Source of the DNA: Microcaldota archaeon
GTDB taxonomy: Archaea; Micrarchaeota; Micrarchaeia; Micrarchaeales; Micrarchaeaceae
Assembly (NCBI GenBank): GCA_021829015.1
Contig: JAJZOJ010000010.1
Coordinates: 1 to 5,181, forward strand
Length of the DNA stretch: 5,181 bases
Reading direction: 5' to 3'
The notes beneath the pieces are model-generated. The model was given only the letters and a program-made list of their open reading frames with translations. It was not told the origin of the DNA and made no database searches. Positions 5,158 through 5,181 of the stretch are shown piece after piece (positions within the stretch are counted from its first letter, which is position 1; the number at the start of each line of letters is the position of its first letter). Made by a program: the position numbers and the translations under genes.

Positions 5158-5181
5158 ATGGCGTCAAATGCGCGCGCTGGG
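5158..5181 (+). CDS. Possible start of a divergent leaderless gene, cut by window end
   Basis: An ATG at 5158 opens a frame reading MASNARAG to the last base of the window. The support is positional only: a strong TATA box centred about 26 bases upstream, and a divergent layout with the gene at 5060. Eight codons say nothing of the product, and a later ATG at 5168 in another frame is an alternative. No ribosome site precedes it, as expected for a leaderless message. Confidence 0.25.

Overview
The window is archaeal DNA. The evidence is a 59-residue RNA polymerase subunit K (Rpb6/omega family), a geranylgeranyl-reductase-type flavoprotein of archaeal lipid synthesis, a COG1407-type phosphoesterase typical of archaea, TATA boxes 20-40 bases before start codons, and short or absent leaders. 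Codon use is rich in AGG (Arg) and ATA (Ile), and GC content is roughly half. This would suit several lineages, for example Micrarchaeota/ARMAN-like or Thermoplasmata-like archaea. I cannot fix the taxon from the sequence alone.

Layout, left to right. (1) 1-971, minus: a membrane-embedded site-2 protease (M50) with a degenerate C-terminal CBS region, cut by the window edge. (2) 972-1024: a short divergent promoter. (3) 1025-1699, plus: an SbcD/Mre11-related calcineurin-like phosphoesterase. (4) 1709-1888, minus: rpoK, convergent with the phosphoesterase across 9 bases. (5) 1939-3378, minus: a geranylgeranyl reductase family FAD enzyme, with its own TATA box and an ATG start preferred over an upstream GTG. 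(6) 3476-5060, minus: four small genes of unknown function. (7) At 5158 a divergent plus-strand gene may begin and run off the window.

The left and middle parts are housekeeping: membrane proteolysis, a nucleic-acid-type phosphoesterase, transcription and isoprenoid lipid saturation. The unusual part is the right-hand cluster. In transcription order it encodes a 155-aa helical repeat protein with an exact 30-residue period and a charged helical tail, a 109-aa two-helix membrane protein, a 104-aa two-helix membrane protein with the same layout, and a 131-aa protein carrying the same repeat motif. The last three form a tight operon (a 4-base gap, then an ATGA overlap) behind a TATA box. The two repeat proteins resemble each other, as do the two membrane proteins, so the locus reads as two duplicated families in the order repeat-TM-TM-repeat. 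I recognise no described system in it. A membrane-anchored complex with soluble solenoid partners is the simplest inference.

Several starts in the right half carry a GTGAT-type ribosome site (GTGATAAx-ATG), which together with the TATA positions was used to choose starts. No tRNA, rRNA, CRISPR array, insertion sequence or convincing terminator was seen. No gene-free stretch exceeds about 100 bases.
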